Shown here: positions 1 through 6,463 of the stretch, piece after piece
How the letters are laid out: the number at the start of each line of letters is the position of its first letter
Numbering within the stretch: position 1 is the stretch's first letter
Assembly: GCA_964511405.1 (NCBI GenBank)
Contig: CAZEFK010000081.1
Coordinates: 1 to 30,089 of the forward strand
Length of the DNA: 30,089 nt
Reading direction: 5' to 3'
DNA from: CAZEFK01 sp964511405
GTDB lineage: Bacteria; Pseudomonadota; Alphaproteobacteria; Elsterales; Elsteraceae
Notes under the pieces: generated by a model
Database searches by the model: none
Told to the model about the DNA's origin: nothing
What the model saw: the letters and a program-made list of their open reading frames with translations, nothing else
Made by a program: the position numbers and the translations under genes

Positions 1-2
1 CG

Positions 3-389
3 ACTCCGTGGGAAGCGGTCAAGCGGTCGAGCGACGCGGGCGATCATCAGGCGCGGGCGCTGCTGGCGGGGGCGGGCGTGAGCGTGGACGCCCAGGGCGC
101 GCTGGTCGCCCGCCTCTCGGGCGGTCAAAGAGCGCGACTGGCGATGCTGCTCCTGCGGCTGGCGCAGCCGAATTTCTACCTGCTCGACGAGCCGACCAAC
201 CATCTGGACATCGAAGGGCAGGAGGCGCTGGAACGCGAGCTGGTGGACCATGGCGCGGCCTACCTGTTCGTCAGCCACGACCGGGCGTTCATCCGGGCCG
301 TGGCCACGCGGATCTGGGTCATCGCGGGCAAGAAGCTGGTCGAGACCGACGACCCGGACCCGATTTTCAACAGGTTGATGGGTCAGTAG
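3..389 (+). CDS. ABC-F family ATPase, C-terminal fragment (5' end outside window)
   Basis: The open frame runs in from the window edge without a start codon and ends at TAG 387-389, so only the last ~128 residues are present. It shows the ABC signature (LSGGQRARL), a Walker B with the ABC-F hallmark (LLDEPTNHLD) and the switch histidine (FVSHDRAF). The DEPTNHLD form is typical of soluble duplicated-ATPase ABC-F proteins (Uup, EttA, antibiotic-resistance types) rather than of transporters. This would be the second nucleotide-binding domain. There is almost nothing after it, so a long C-terminal extension as in Uup is absent. ABC-F proteins act on the ribosome, but the subfamily cannot be set from this piece. 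It converges on the next gene with an 11-bp gap. Confidence 0.9.
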   Translation, partial: TPWEAVKRSSDAGDHQARALLAGAGVSVDAQGALVARLSGGQRARLAMLLLRLAQPNFYLLDEPTNHLDIEGQEALERELVDHGAAYLFVSHDRAFIRAVATRIWVIAGKKLVETDDPDPIFNRLMGQ

Positions 390-400
390 CTGGCGGCGCC

Positions 401-1066
401 TTACCCGGCGGCATAGATCGCGTCGACATGGATCTCCGCGCAGTCGAGCACGGGGAACCCGCAATCCTGGTCGGCGAAGGCAAGGCAGAGATCGGTGCCG
501 CCCAAAAGGACGGCGTCGGCGCCCTGTGTCCGGCACAGGCGCTGGCCGGCGGCGAAGAAGAGCCGGCGTTGGGCCTCGGTGACCCGGCCCGCGTTCGCCA
601 TCGCGACGTAGGCCTGGTGCACCTCGGCCAGCGCCTCGCCCTGGGGGCGCACGACCTCGGCGCTGGTGATGCCGCCATAGAGCCCCGACTCCATGACCGT
701 GGCGGTCCCGATGATGCCGATCCTCTCGAGCTGCCGCTGCCGGATCGCGGCGTCGACCGCGGGAATGGCGTTGAGGATCGGGATCGGTGCCAGCGCGGTC
801 AGCGCGTCGATGCAGAAATGGCCGCCCATCGACGTGACCGCCGCCGCGTCGGCGCCCGCGGCCGCCAGCCGCCGGACCAGGCCCAGGAAGATCTCGGCCT
901 GTCGCTGGGCGTTGCGGTCGGCCAGGTTCTGGCCCATCACCCGCACGTCGGCATGCGCGATCGTCAGCTCCAGCGGCGTGCCCGCGCGGGCGTGCCGCTC
1001 GATCAGGCCGCGATAGTAGTAGTCGGTCGCCGCCGGCCCGATCCCGCCAATGAGCCCGATATGCAT
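401..1066 (-). CDS. Aspartate/glutamate racemase-family protein lacking the usual catalytic cysteines
   Basis: A 221-residue protein with the family's N-terminal glycine-rich opening (MHIGLIGGIGP), a mid-protein GIIGT segment and a C-terminal GGTDL segment, which is the architecture of cofactor-independent Asp/Glu/hydantoin racemases. In classical members the two catalytic cysteines sit in CNTxH and GCTE motifs. Here the equivalents read SMGGH (around residues 79-83) and GGTD (189-192), so the expected Cys positions appear to be Ser79 and Gly190. Cys85 and Cys194 lie close by and might substitute. The reaction is therefore uncertain: a racemase, an isomerase, or a non-catalytic relative. No signal peptide, so cytoplasmic. 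Start ATG 1066 is preceded by a weak GGGGAAG. It is divergent from the SDR gene. Confidence 0.8.
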   Translation of the reverse strand: MHIGLIGGIGPAATDYYYRGLIERHARAGTPLELTIAHADVRVMGQNLADRNAQRQAEIFLGLVRRLAAAGADAAAVTSMGGHFCIDALTALAPIPILNAIPAVDAAIRQRQLERIGIIGTATVMESGLYGGITSAEVVRPQGEALAEVHQAYVAMANAGRVTEAQRRLFFAAGQRLCRTQGADAVLLGGTDLCLAFADQDCGFPVLDCAEIHVDAIYAAG

Positions 1067-1158
1067 CGCGGATGCTTCCCCGAAGATGGTACGGACGGCA
1101 ATCTAGCGGCCTTTCCGGGGGCGTTCACCTGTTGGGCACAGCCGCCCACCTGGGCGCT

Positions 1159-1165
1159 GGGGAGG
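1159..1165 (+). promoter_or_regulatory. Shine-Dalgarno of the SDR gene
   Basis: GGGGAGG, 5 bp before ATG 1171. It fixes the short start over the in-frame upstream start at 1072. Confidence 0.7.
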
Positions 1166-1170
1166 CACCG

Positions 1171-2022
1171 ATGAGCAAGGTCACCGTGATCGCCGGCGCC
1201 ACGCGCGGCATTGGCCTGGCCCTGGTCCGCCGGCTGGCGCAGTCGCTGGCGCCGGCCGATAGCCTCTATTTCACGGCCCGCCGCTCCCAGGACGGCGCGG
1301 CGGTGGCGGAGCAGCTGGCGGCCGACGGCCTGCGCGCCGCCTGGCTGCCCTTCGACCTGGCCGACCCCGGCGCGCCCGCGACACTGGCCGCCACGCTGGC
1401 CGAGCGCCACGGCCGGGTCGATGCCGCGATGCTGAACGGGGCCTATGCGCCGCGCGACGACGTCCTGGCCGCCGTCCAGGCCCGCACCATGATCGGCACG
1501 AACAACCACGGCTCGCTGCGCTTCCTGCAGGCGCTGGCGCCCGTTCTGGCCGACCAGGCCCGCCTGGTGGTGGTGGCCAGTGGCTTCGGCCGTCTGGCCA
1601 GCCTGCCCGAGCCGCTCCGGCCGCGCTTCGACACCACCATCCACGGCCCCGAGGCGATCGCCGCGGCGATGGATGCCTATGTCGCCGCCGTCGAGGCGGG
1701 CACGGCCGAGGCCGAGGGCTGGCCGGCGTGGGTGAACATCCCGTCCAAGGTCGGCCAAGTCGCGGTGACCCGCGCCTTCGCCCGAGCCTATGCGCGCGAT
1801 CCGGCGCGGCGCCCCGGCGTCCTGATCAACGCAGCCTGCCCCGGCCTGACCCTGACCGATGCGACCCGCGACTTGATGGACACGGTCTTCAAGGGCCGCA
1901 CCGCGCAGACTCCCGAGCAGGCCGCCGTCGATCTCGCCTGGCTGCTGACGTTGCCGCCCGGCACCGCCGAGCCCTATGGCGAACTCGTCCAGCACCGGAA
2001 GGTGCTGCCGTTCGGCGACTGA
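1171..2022 (+). CDS. Short-chain dehydrogenase/reductase, carbonyl-reductase-like, with Tyr-to-Asn at the active site
   Basis: A 283-residue Rossmann-fold protein. The NAD(P) motif GATRGIG is at residues 9-15, an NG element (MLNGAY) at 89-90, and the active-site Ser at about 137. A ~50-residue insertion between Ser and the YxxxK position resembles animal carbonyl reductase CBR1, as does the following ACPG segment. The YxxxK motif reads NIPSK (189-193), so Lys193 is kept but the catalytic Tyr is Asn189 (codon 1735-1737). This predicts loss or change of classical SDR chemistry, though cofactor binding looks intact. The ATG at 1171 was chosen because GGGGAGG lies 5 bp upstream. An upstream in-frame start at 1072 would add 33 residues that do not look like SDR sequence. 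Confidence 0.85.
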   Translation: MSKVTVIAGATRGIGLALVRRLAQSLAPADSLYFTARRSQDGAAVAEQLAADGLRAAWLPFDLADPGAPATLAATLAERHGRVDAAMLNGAYAPRDDVLAAVQARTMIGTNNHGSLRFLQALAPVLADQARLVVVASGFGRLASLPEPLRPRFDTTIHGPEAIAAAMDAYVAAVEAGTAEAEGWPAWVNIPSKVGQVAVTRAFARAYARDPARRPGVLINAACPGLTLTDATRDLMDTVFKGRTAQTPEQAAVDLAWLLTLPPGTAEPYGELVQHRKVLPFGD

Positions 2023-2093
2023 GCGGGGCGGGTTGACCGTCTCTTCCCCATGCGCCACGGTTGCGGCCGCAACAATGGCGGGGCGGGCAGGGG

Positions 2094-2765
2094 ATGCTGG
2101 ACAGGCGGGTGGCGACCTACAGCGCGGCGGTCGCCGGCATCACGGACGGCGCCACCATTCTCCTCGGCGGCTTCGGCGGCGCCGGAGTGCCGCTGGGGCT
2201 GGTGGCGGCGGTGCTGGACGCCGGCATTCGCGATCTGACGCTGATCTCGAACAATGCCGGCTCCGGCGACCCCGACGCCCGCGTGCTGCTGCAGGCCGGC
2301 CGGGTGCGCAAGGTGATCTGCTCGTTCCCGAAGTCGCCGACCAGCACCGTGTTCGAGGAGATGTACCGAGCCGGCAAGGTCGAGCTGGAGCTGATTCCCC
2401 AGGGCACCCTGGTCGAGCGCATGCGCTGCGCCGGCGCCGGGCTGGGCGGGTTCTACTCGCCGGTATCGGTCGGCACCGACCTCGCGCGCGGCAAGGAGGT
2501 GCGCAGCCTGGGCGGCCGCGACTATGTGCTGGAGCTGCCGCTGTCGGGCGACGTGGCGCTGCTGCGCGCCCGCCGCGCCGACCGCATCGGCAACCTGGTC
2601 TACAACAAGACCGCCCGCAACTTCGCGCCTGTGATGGCGACCGCCGCCAAGCTGGTGGTGGTCGAGGCCGACGAGTTGGTCGAGGCCGGCGCGATCGACC
2701 CCGAGACCATCGTCACCCCCGGGATCTTCGTCGACCGCGTGGTCGCCAAGGGAGCGCCGCAATGA
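2094..2765 (+). CDS. 3-oxoacid CoA-transferase, subunit A
   Basis: A 223-residue protein with the subunit A hallmark GGFGGAGVP near residues 24-32, followed by ISNNAG and an internal GGFYSPVSVGT segment typical of SCOT/AtoD/PcaI-type alpha subunits. With subunit B it would move CoA from an acyl-CoA donor such as succinyl-CoA to a 3-oxoacid, feeding ketone-body or 3-oxoadipate catabolism. The acceptor cannot be told from sequence alone. Start ATG 2094 sits just after a G-rich stretch. A TTG at 2061 is in frame but would add 11 residues with no family character. The stop overlaps the start of subunit B by 4 bp (ATGA), which implies translational coupling. No ring-cleavage or beta-oxidation genes lie nearby to indicate the pathway. 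Confidence 0.9.
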   Translation: MLDRRVATYSAAVAGITDGATILLGGFGGAGVPLGLVAAVLDAGIRDLTLISNNAGSGDPDARVLLQAGRVRKVICSFPKSPTSTVFEEMYRAGKVELELIPQGTLVERMRCAGAGLGGFYSPVSVGTDLARGKEVRSLGGRDYVLELPLSGDVALLRARRADRIGNLVYNKTARNFAPVMATAAKLVVVEADELVEAGAIDPETIVTPGIFVDRVVAKGAPQ

Positions 2766-3424
2766 CCCCGCTCGCCCGCAAGGACATGGCCCGCCGCGCC
2801 GCCCGCGACGTGCCCGACGGCGCCTTCGTCAATCTGGGGATCGGTGTGCCGACCATGGTCGCCGACTACATCCCCGAGGGCCGCGAGGTGCTGCTGCACA
2901 GCGAGAACGGCATCCTGAAGCTGGGGCCGCGGCCGCCCGAGGGCCAGGAGGACTGGGACCTGATCAACGCCGGCAAGGGGCCGGTGACGATCCTGCCCGG
3001 CGGCGCCTATTTCGACAGCGGCCTGAGCTTCGCCATGATGCGCGGCGGCCATCTCGACCTGGCCGTGCTCGGCGCCTTCGAGGTCTCGCGCACCGGCGAC
3101 CTGGCCAACTGGACCACCGGCTCTGACGACGGCGTCCCGGCGGTCGGCGGCGCCATGGACCTGGCCGTCGGGGCGCCGATGATCTGGGTGCTGATGGAGC
3201 ACACGACCAAGTCGGGCGAGCCCAAGATCGTCGAGCGTTGCCGCTATCCCCTGACCGCGGTCGGCGTGGTGACCCGCATCTACACCAACCTGGCGGTCAT
3301 CGACGTCACCCGCGACGGCCTGATCGTGCGCGAGATCGTGCCCGGCCTGGACCTGGCTGGCCTGCAGGCCAGAACCGGCGCGCCGCTGATCACCGCCGGG
3401 CCGGCGGCGCCGCTGGTCGTGTGA
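2762..3424 (+). CDS. 3-oxoacid CoA-transferase, subunit B
   Basis: A 220-residue beta subunit. It shows NLGIGVPTM near residues 22-30 and the catalytic-Glu segment HSENGIL, where Glu forms the covalent glutamyl-CoA intermediate in this family. A GGHLDLAVLGAFEV segment and a C-terminal region typical of SCOT/AtoA/PcaJ proteins follow. It pairs with the preceding alpha subunit through the 4-bp ATGA overlap and would form an alpha2beta2 cytoplasmic enzyme. Its TGA (3422-3424) overlaps the GTG start of the next gene, so the phosphoesterase is likely on the same transcript although it has no evident link to CoA transfer. Confidence 0.92.
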   Translation: MTPLARKDMARRAARDVPDGAFVNLGIGVPTMVADYIPEGREVLLHSENGILKLGPRPPEGQEDWDLINAGKGPVTILPGGAYFDSGLSFAMMRGGHLDLAVLGAFEVSRTGDLANWTTGSDDGVPAVGGAMDLAVGAPMIWVLMEHTTKSGEPKIVERCRYPLTAVGVVTRIYTNLAVIDVTRDGLIVREIVPGLDLAGLQARTGAPLITAGPAAPLVV

Positions 3425-3936
3425 CGGTCTGGTTCACCAGCGACACCCATTTCGGCCATGGCGGGGCGCTCGGCCTGTTCCGCCGGTCCTTCCCGTCGGT
3501 CGCGGCCATGGACGAGGCCCTGGTCGAGCGCTGGAACGCCGTGGTCGGGCCGGACGACGACATCTGGCACCTGGGCGACTTCGCGATCGGCCGCAAGCCC
3601 GATGCCATGGCGGCGCTGCTGGCGCGGCTCGCCGGCCGCAAGCACCTGGTCGCCGGCAACAATGACGGCCCCGCGACCCGCGCCCTCGCCGGCTGGGCAG
3701 AGGTGGTGCCCTATGCCGAGCTGACCTTGGACGGCATGCAGCTGGTGCTGTGCCACTTCCCGTTCCGCTCCTGGGCCGGCATGTCCAAGGGCGCGGTCAA
3801 CCTGCACGGCCACTGCCACGGCAAGCTCAAGCCGCTGCCGCGCCAGGTCGATGTCGGCGTCGATTGCTGGGACTTCCGGCCGGTGACGCTCGGCCAAGTG
3901 CTGGACAGGGTGCGGCGTCCGGCGACCCGGACGTGA
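3421..3936 (+). CDS. Calcineurin-like metallophosphoesterase
   Basis: A 171-residue protein with the full metal-binding set of the metallophosphoesterase superfamily: SDTHFGH (Asp8, His10), GDF (Asp53), GNND (Asn80), His112 in CHFPF, and GHCH (130-133). The short length matches small bacterial phosphoesterases of the YfcE-like/hypothetical type. It would hydrolyse a phosphomono- or diester in the cytoplasm with two metal ions; the substrate is unknown. GTG 3421 was chosen because it overlaps the upstream stop (GTGA) and places the DxH motif at the very N-terminus, as usual. Longer upstream reading in this frame is a shadow of the transferase gene. Confidence 0.88.
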   Translation: MTVWFTSDTHFGHGGALGLFRRSFPSVAAMDEALVERWNAVVGPDDDIWHLGDFAIGRKPDAMAALLARLAGRKHLVAGNNDGPATRALAGWAEVVPYAELTLDGMQLVLCHFPFRSWAGMSKGAVNLHGHCHGKLKPLPRQVDVGVDCWDFRPVTLGQVLDRVRRPATRT

Positions 3937-3997
3937 TGGGCGGGCAGGGCGTGCGCGCCCGGATCTTCGGACGCGCCCGTTTCGGATCGTCGGGCCG

Positions 3998-5086
3998 CTA
4001 TTTCGCGGGCGCGCCGCGGCCGTAGGTCAGCATGACGAAGGTGCCGGGGATGAAGGTATTGGCATAGAACGGCGAAATCGCCGTCAGCGTCTTCTTCGAC
4101 GGGTCGTACACGCCTTCCGCGGTCATCCCGAACAGCTTCTGGGTCTTGGAGTCGAAGCGCGCCACCCGCAGGCCGGGCCGGGTTTGGAGGGCCTCGGCCA
4201 ACTCGTACTTGTCGGCGCCGGCCTGCCGGAAGACTTCGAGGTTGGCCTCGACGCCGGCGATCACGAACACCTGCTTGCTGGCGGGATCGAACAGGACGTC
4301 GTCGGCGCCCCGGCCGATCGGGTTCGTCGTGGTGACCTCGCCGGTATCGGCGTTGATCACGGCGAGCACCGGATTGGTCTGCTTGCCCCGGCACGGCAGC
4401 AGCAGCCGGTTGTCGGCCTGGTCGAAGTCCGATCCCGAGGGCTCGGTGCATTTGGCCGAGACATCCCACCGGGCGACGGTCTTCTTGGCCTTGAGGTCGA
4501 TCTTGTAGACGAGGTTGGCGTCGCGCAGCGGCAGATAGAGGTTGCTCTTGCCGTCGACGACCGGCCGCTCCAGCTGCTTGCCGTCGACCTCGATCGTGCC
4601 GACCAGCTTCATGGTGGCGGCGTCGACCAGCAGCTCCTTGCTGTTGTCGGCCTGCTGGTAGGCGAGGAGGTTGGTCGCTTCGTCATAGACGACGCCGTCG
4701 AAATTGTCGCCGAAGCTGACCCGGGCCACCGGGCTGAGATCGGACAGCTTGAACACCGATGTCGAGCCGTCGGTGTTCGCGGTGTAGCCGCGATCGGCCT
4801 TCTGGTTGAAGGCGGTCGCGCCCGAGCCCTTGGCGTTCCCGACCTGGCCCACGACCTTGCCGGTCGCCGAGTCGACCACGGTCAGGCCGTCGGCCCGCCG
4901 GCTCAGATACAGCCGATGGTGCGCCTGGTCGTAGTCGATGTGGTCCCACGAGGCGCCGCTGCCGCCGAGGTTCAGCACCGATTGCAGCCGATAGAAGTTC
5001 GGCGCGTCGCCGGCCATCGCCGTCGAGGCGATCGCGGCCAGCGCCAGTCCGGATGCCGCGCTTATGGTCCTGCAGAATGGGGTCAT
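3998..5086 (-). CDS. Exported YncE-like beta-propeller protein
   Basis: A 362-residue protein with a clear Sec signal peptide (Arg at residue 6, hydrophobic core, cleavage after about residue 25 in STAMAG). The rest consists of repeated short units such as 'HHRLYLSRRADGLTVVDSAT' and 'AVINADTGEV', which fit the YVTN/YncE-type beta-propeller fold. Members of this fold are periplasmic and often act as scaffolds or lack an assigned reaction; no catalytic motif is seen. The sequence is richer in Lys and Asn than its neighbours, as often seen in exported proteins. The SD GGGAGAGA lies about 8 bp before ATG 5086. It is probably monocistronic, since 240 bp separate it from the repressor gene upstream. 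Confidence 0.82.
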   Translation of the reverse strand: MTPFCRTISAASGLALAAIASTAMAGDAPNFYRLQSVLNLGGSGASWDHIDYDQAHHRLYLSRRADGLTVVDSATGKVVGQVGNAKGSGATAFNQKADRGYTANTDGSTSVFKLSDLSPVARVSFGDNFDGVVYDEATNLLAYQQADNSKELLVDAATMKLVGTIEVDGKQLERPVVDGKSNLYLPLRDANLVYKIDLKAKKTVARWDVSAKCTEPSGSDFDQADNRLLLPCRGKQTNPVLAVINADTGEVTTTNPIGRGADDVLFDPASKQVFVIAGVEANLEVFRQAGADKYELAEALQTRPGLRVARFDSKTQKLFGMTAEGVYDPSKKTLTAISPFYANTFIPGTFVMLTYGRGAPAK

Positions 5087-5136
5087 TTGGTTTCTCTCCC
5101 GTCGGGCCGGCCTGCTGTGGGGCGTTCACAGGTCCG

Positions 5137-5150
5137 CTTGCCTGGGCAAG
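5137..5150. promoter_or_regulatory. Inverted repeat upstream of the beta-propeller gene
   Basis: Perfect repeat CTTGCC-TG-GGCAAG in the 240-bp gap 5087-5326, 51-64 bp before the beta-propeller start. On the minus strand a -10-like TATACC (5155-5150) abuts it. It could be an operator or a 5'-leader hairpin. No convincing -35 was found. Confidence 0.35.
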
Positions 5151-5326
5151 GTATAGGCGGCGAACCTGACGCGAAGCTGACCGGCGTCCGTCCGGCGCCT
5201 CAGCACGCTGCATGCCAGCCAGGAAGCCTGGGGACGTCAGGGTGATGCGGCCGGCGGCGCGCGAAGATCCGCCCGTGGGACGCCCGATCCGTGCGGATTT
5301 CCCGACGCCCGCCCATCCTGAGGCCC

Positions 5327-6328
5327 TCACGCCGTCTCGCGCACCACCAGCTCGGGCTCCACGCGCAGGCCCTGCTGGCGGCCGTCGCCCTGCATGCGGT
5401 CGATCAGCAGGCGCATCGCCAGCTCGCCCAAGGCCTGCTTCTCGATCCGCAGCGTGGTCAGGGCCGGCGTGACCAGGGCGGCGGTCGGGATGTCGTCGAA
5501 GCCGGCGACGGCCACGCGGGCGGGCACCGCCACGTCGGCCGTCTTCAGCCGCGACAGCAGGCCCAGCGCGACCAGGTCGTTGTAGCAGACCACGGCGTCG
5601 ACCGCGGCCAGGCGGGCGAGGATCGCCGGCGCCGCCGCCACCCCGCCGGCGAAGTCGGGCTGGCAGGGCTCCTGATGGACCAGCGCCAGGCCGTGGCGGC
5701 CGAGGCCGGCGGCGAGGCCGGCCAGGCGCTGGCGGCCGCCATGGGACGCGGGCGGACCGGCCAGCACTGCGATCCGGTGCCGGCCGCGCGCGACCAGATG
5801 GTCGACGAGCTGCGACGCGCCGGCCTGATAGTCGACCTCGACGCTGCCTGCCAGCGCCCGGGGTGCCGCGCGGTTGACCAGCACCACCGCGCGATGGCGG
5901 CCGATCGCCTCGGCCAGGCGGCGGTCGTTGAGGCGGGCGCTGCACAGGATCACGCCGTCGACTTGGCGCTCCAGCAGGGTCGCCAGCACGTCGGCCTCGC
6001 GCTCGGGATCCTCGAACACGTTGCCCAGCAGCAGGGTGTAGCCCTCGGCCCGGGCCACCAGCTCGGCACCGCGGACGATCTCGGGGAAGAACGGGTTGGT
6101 GATGTCGGGCACGACCACGCCCACGGTCTGGGACTGGCCGACCTTGAGGCCCTTGGCGAAGGCGTTCGGGCGATAGTCCAGGGCCTTGGCCGCCGCCAGC
6201 ACGCGCGCGCGGGTGTCGGTGCCGGCGCCGCCGCGCCCGTTGAGGACCCGGCTCACGGTCATCTGCGACACGCCCGCCGCCCGCGCCACGTCGGCGATCG
6301 TGGCTTTCGCCCGGCCCGGCGCCGACAT
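5327..6328 (-). CDS. LacI-family transcriptional regulator, probable repressor of the import operon
   Basis: A 333-residue protein of standard LacI length. Residues ~10-30 form the LacI helix-turn-helix (TIADVARAAGVSQMTVSRVL), followed by the hinge region (LDYRPN) and a periplasmic-binding-protein-like effector domain starting with VGVVVPDITNPFF. A GFDDIP segment near the C-terminus is typical of the sugar-sensing GalR/LacI group. It is divergent from a sugar-type ABC importer and glycosidase operon, with a matching palindromic operator over that operon's promoter and a second imperfect copy beside its own start. It therefore very likely represses the operon and itself until a sugar ligand appears. 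The ligand is inferred to be a breakdown product of the imported glycoside. Confidence 0.92.
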   Translation of the reverse strand: MSAPGRAKATIADVARAAGVSQMTVSRVLNGRGGAGTDTRARVLAAAKALDYRPNAFAKGLKVGQSQTVGVVVPDITNPFFPEIVRGAELVARAEGYTLLLGNVFEDPEREADVLATLLERQVDGVILCSARLNDRRLAEAIGRHRAVVLVNRAAPRALAGSVEVDYQAGASQLVDHLVARGRHRIAVLAGPPASHGGRQRLAGLAAGLGRHGLALVHQEPCQPDFAGGVAAAPAILARLAAVDAVVCYNDLVALGLLSRLKTADVAVPARVAVAGFDDIPTAALVTPALTTLRIEKQALGELAMRLLIDRMQGDGRQQGLRVEPELVVRETA

Positions 6329-6330
6329 GC

Positions 6331-6342
6331 GTTAGCGATACC
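6331..6342. promoter_or_regulatory. Candidate second LacI operator (O2), next to the repressor start
   Basis: GTTAGCGATACC matches the perfect operator at 6397-6408 in 10 of 12 positions and keeps the central CG. It lies 3-14 bp upstream of the repressor start codon, so binding there would block the repressor's own expression. It is 66 bp from O1 centre to centre, about six helical turns. Confidence 0.5.
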
Positions 6343-6380
6343 TGGAAAAGCTATGTAGCATTACCGAGCCCTGGCGTTTC

Positions 6381-6408
6381 TTGACAGGCTATCGAGGTTA
6401 TCGATAAC
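6381..6408 (+). promoter_or_regulatory. Sigma-70-type promoter of the ABC/GH39 operon
   Basis: A perfect -35 hexamer TTGACA (6381-6386) is followed after 16 bp by GATAAC (6403-6408), which matches TATAAT in 4 of 6 positions. The -10 lies inside the operator palindrome, a classical arrangement for repression by steric exclusion. The start codon of the first gene is about 55 bp downstream. Confidence 0.6.
6397..6408. promoter_or_regulatory. LacI-family operator (O1), perfect palindrome
   Basis: GTTATCGATAAC is a perfect 12-bp palindrome with the central CG step typical of LacI/GalR operators. It is placed between the divergent repressor and operon and covers the -10 element. Confidence 0.75.
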
Positions 6409-6450
6409 GTAAACCTGTCGGATGCGGAAGCACCAAAACGCAACGCGGGC

Positions 6451-6458
6451 AGGGAGGA
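6451..6458 (+). promoter_or_regulatory. Strong Shine-Dalgarno of the substrate-binding protein
   Basis: AGGGAGGA, 5 bp before ATG 6464. It decides the start against the in-frame ATG at 6422. Confidence 0.75.
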
Positions 6459-6463
6459 CGGCG

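Noticed and set aside
8..1174. Long plus-strand frame over the ABC-F and racemase genes
   Set aside because: Arg/Gly/Pro-rich shadow typical of high-GC DNA; the ABC-F and racemase motifs lie in other frames.
1003..2058. Long minus-strand frame opposite the SDR gene
   Set aside because: Low-complexity Gly/Arg/Gln/His composition and no motif; the SDR gene on the other strand has clear family features and an SD.
3947..3960. GGGCG-TGCG-CGCCC hairpin between the phosphoesterase and beta-propeller genes as terminator
   Set aside because: The stem is only 5 bp with no T-run; such repeats are common in GC-rich DNA.
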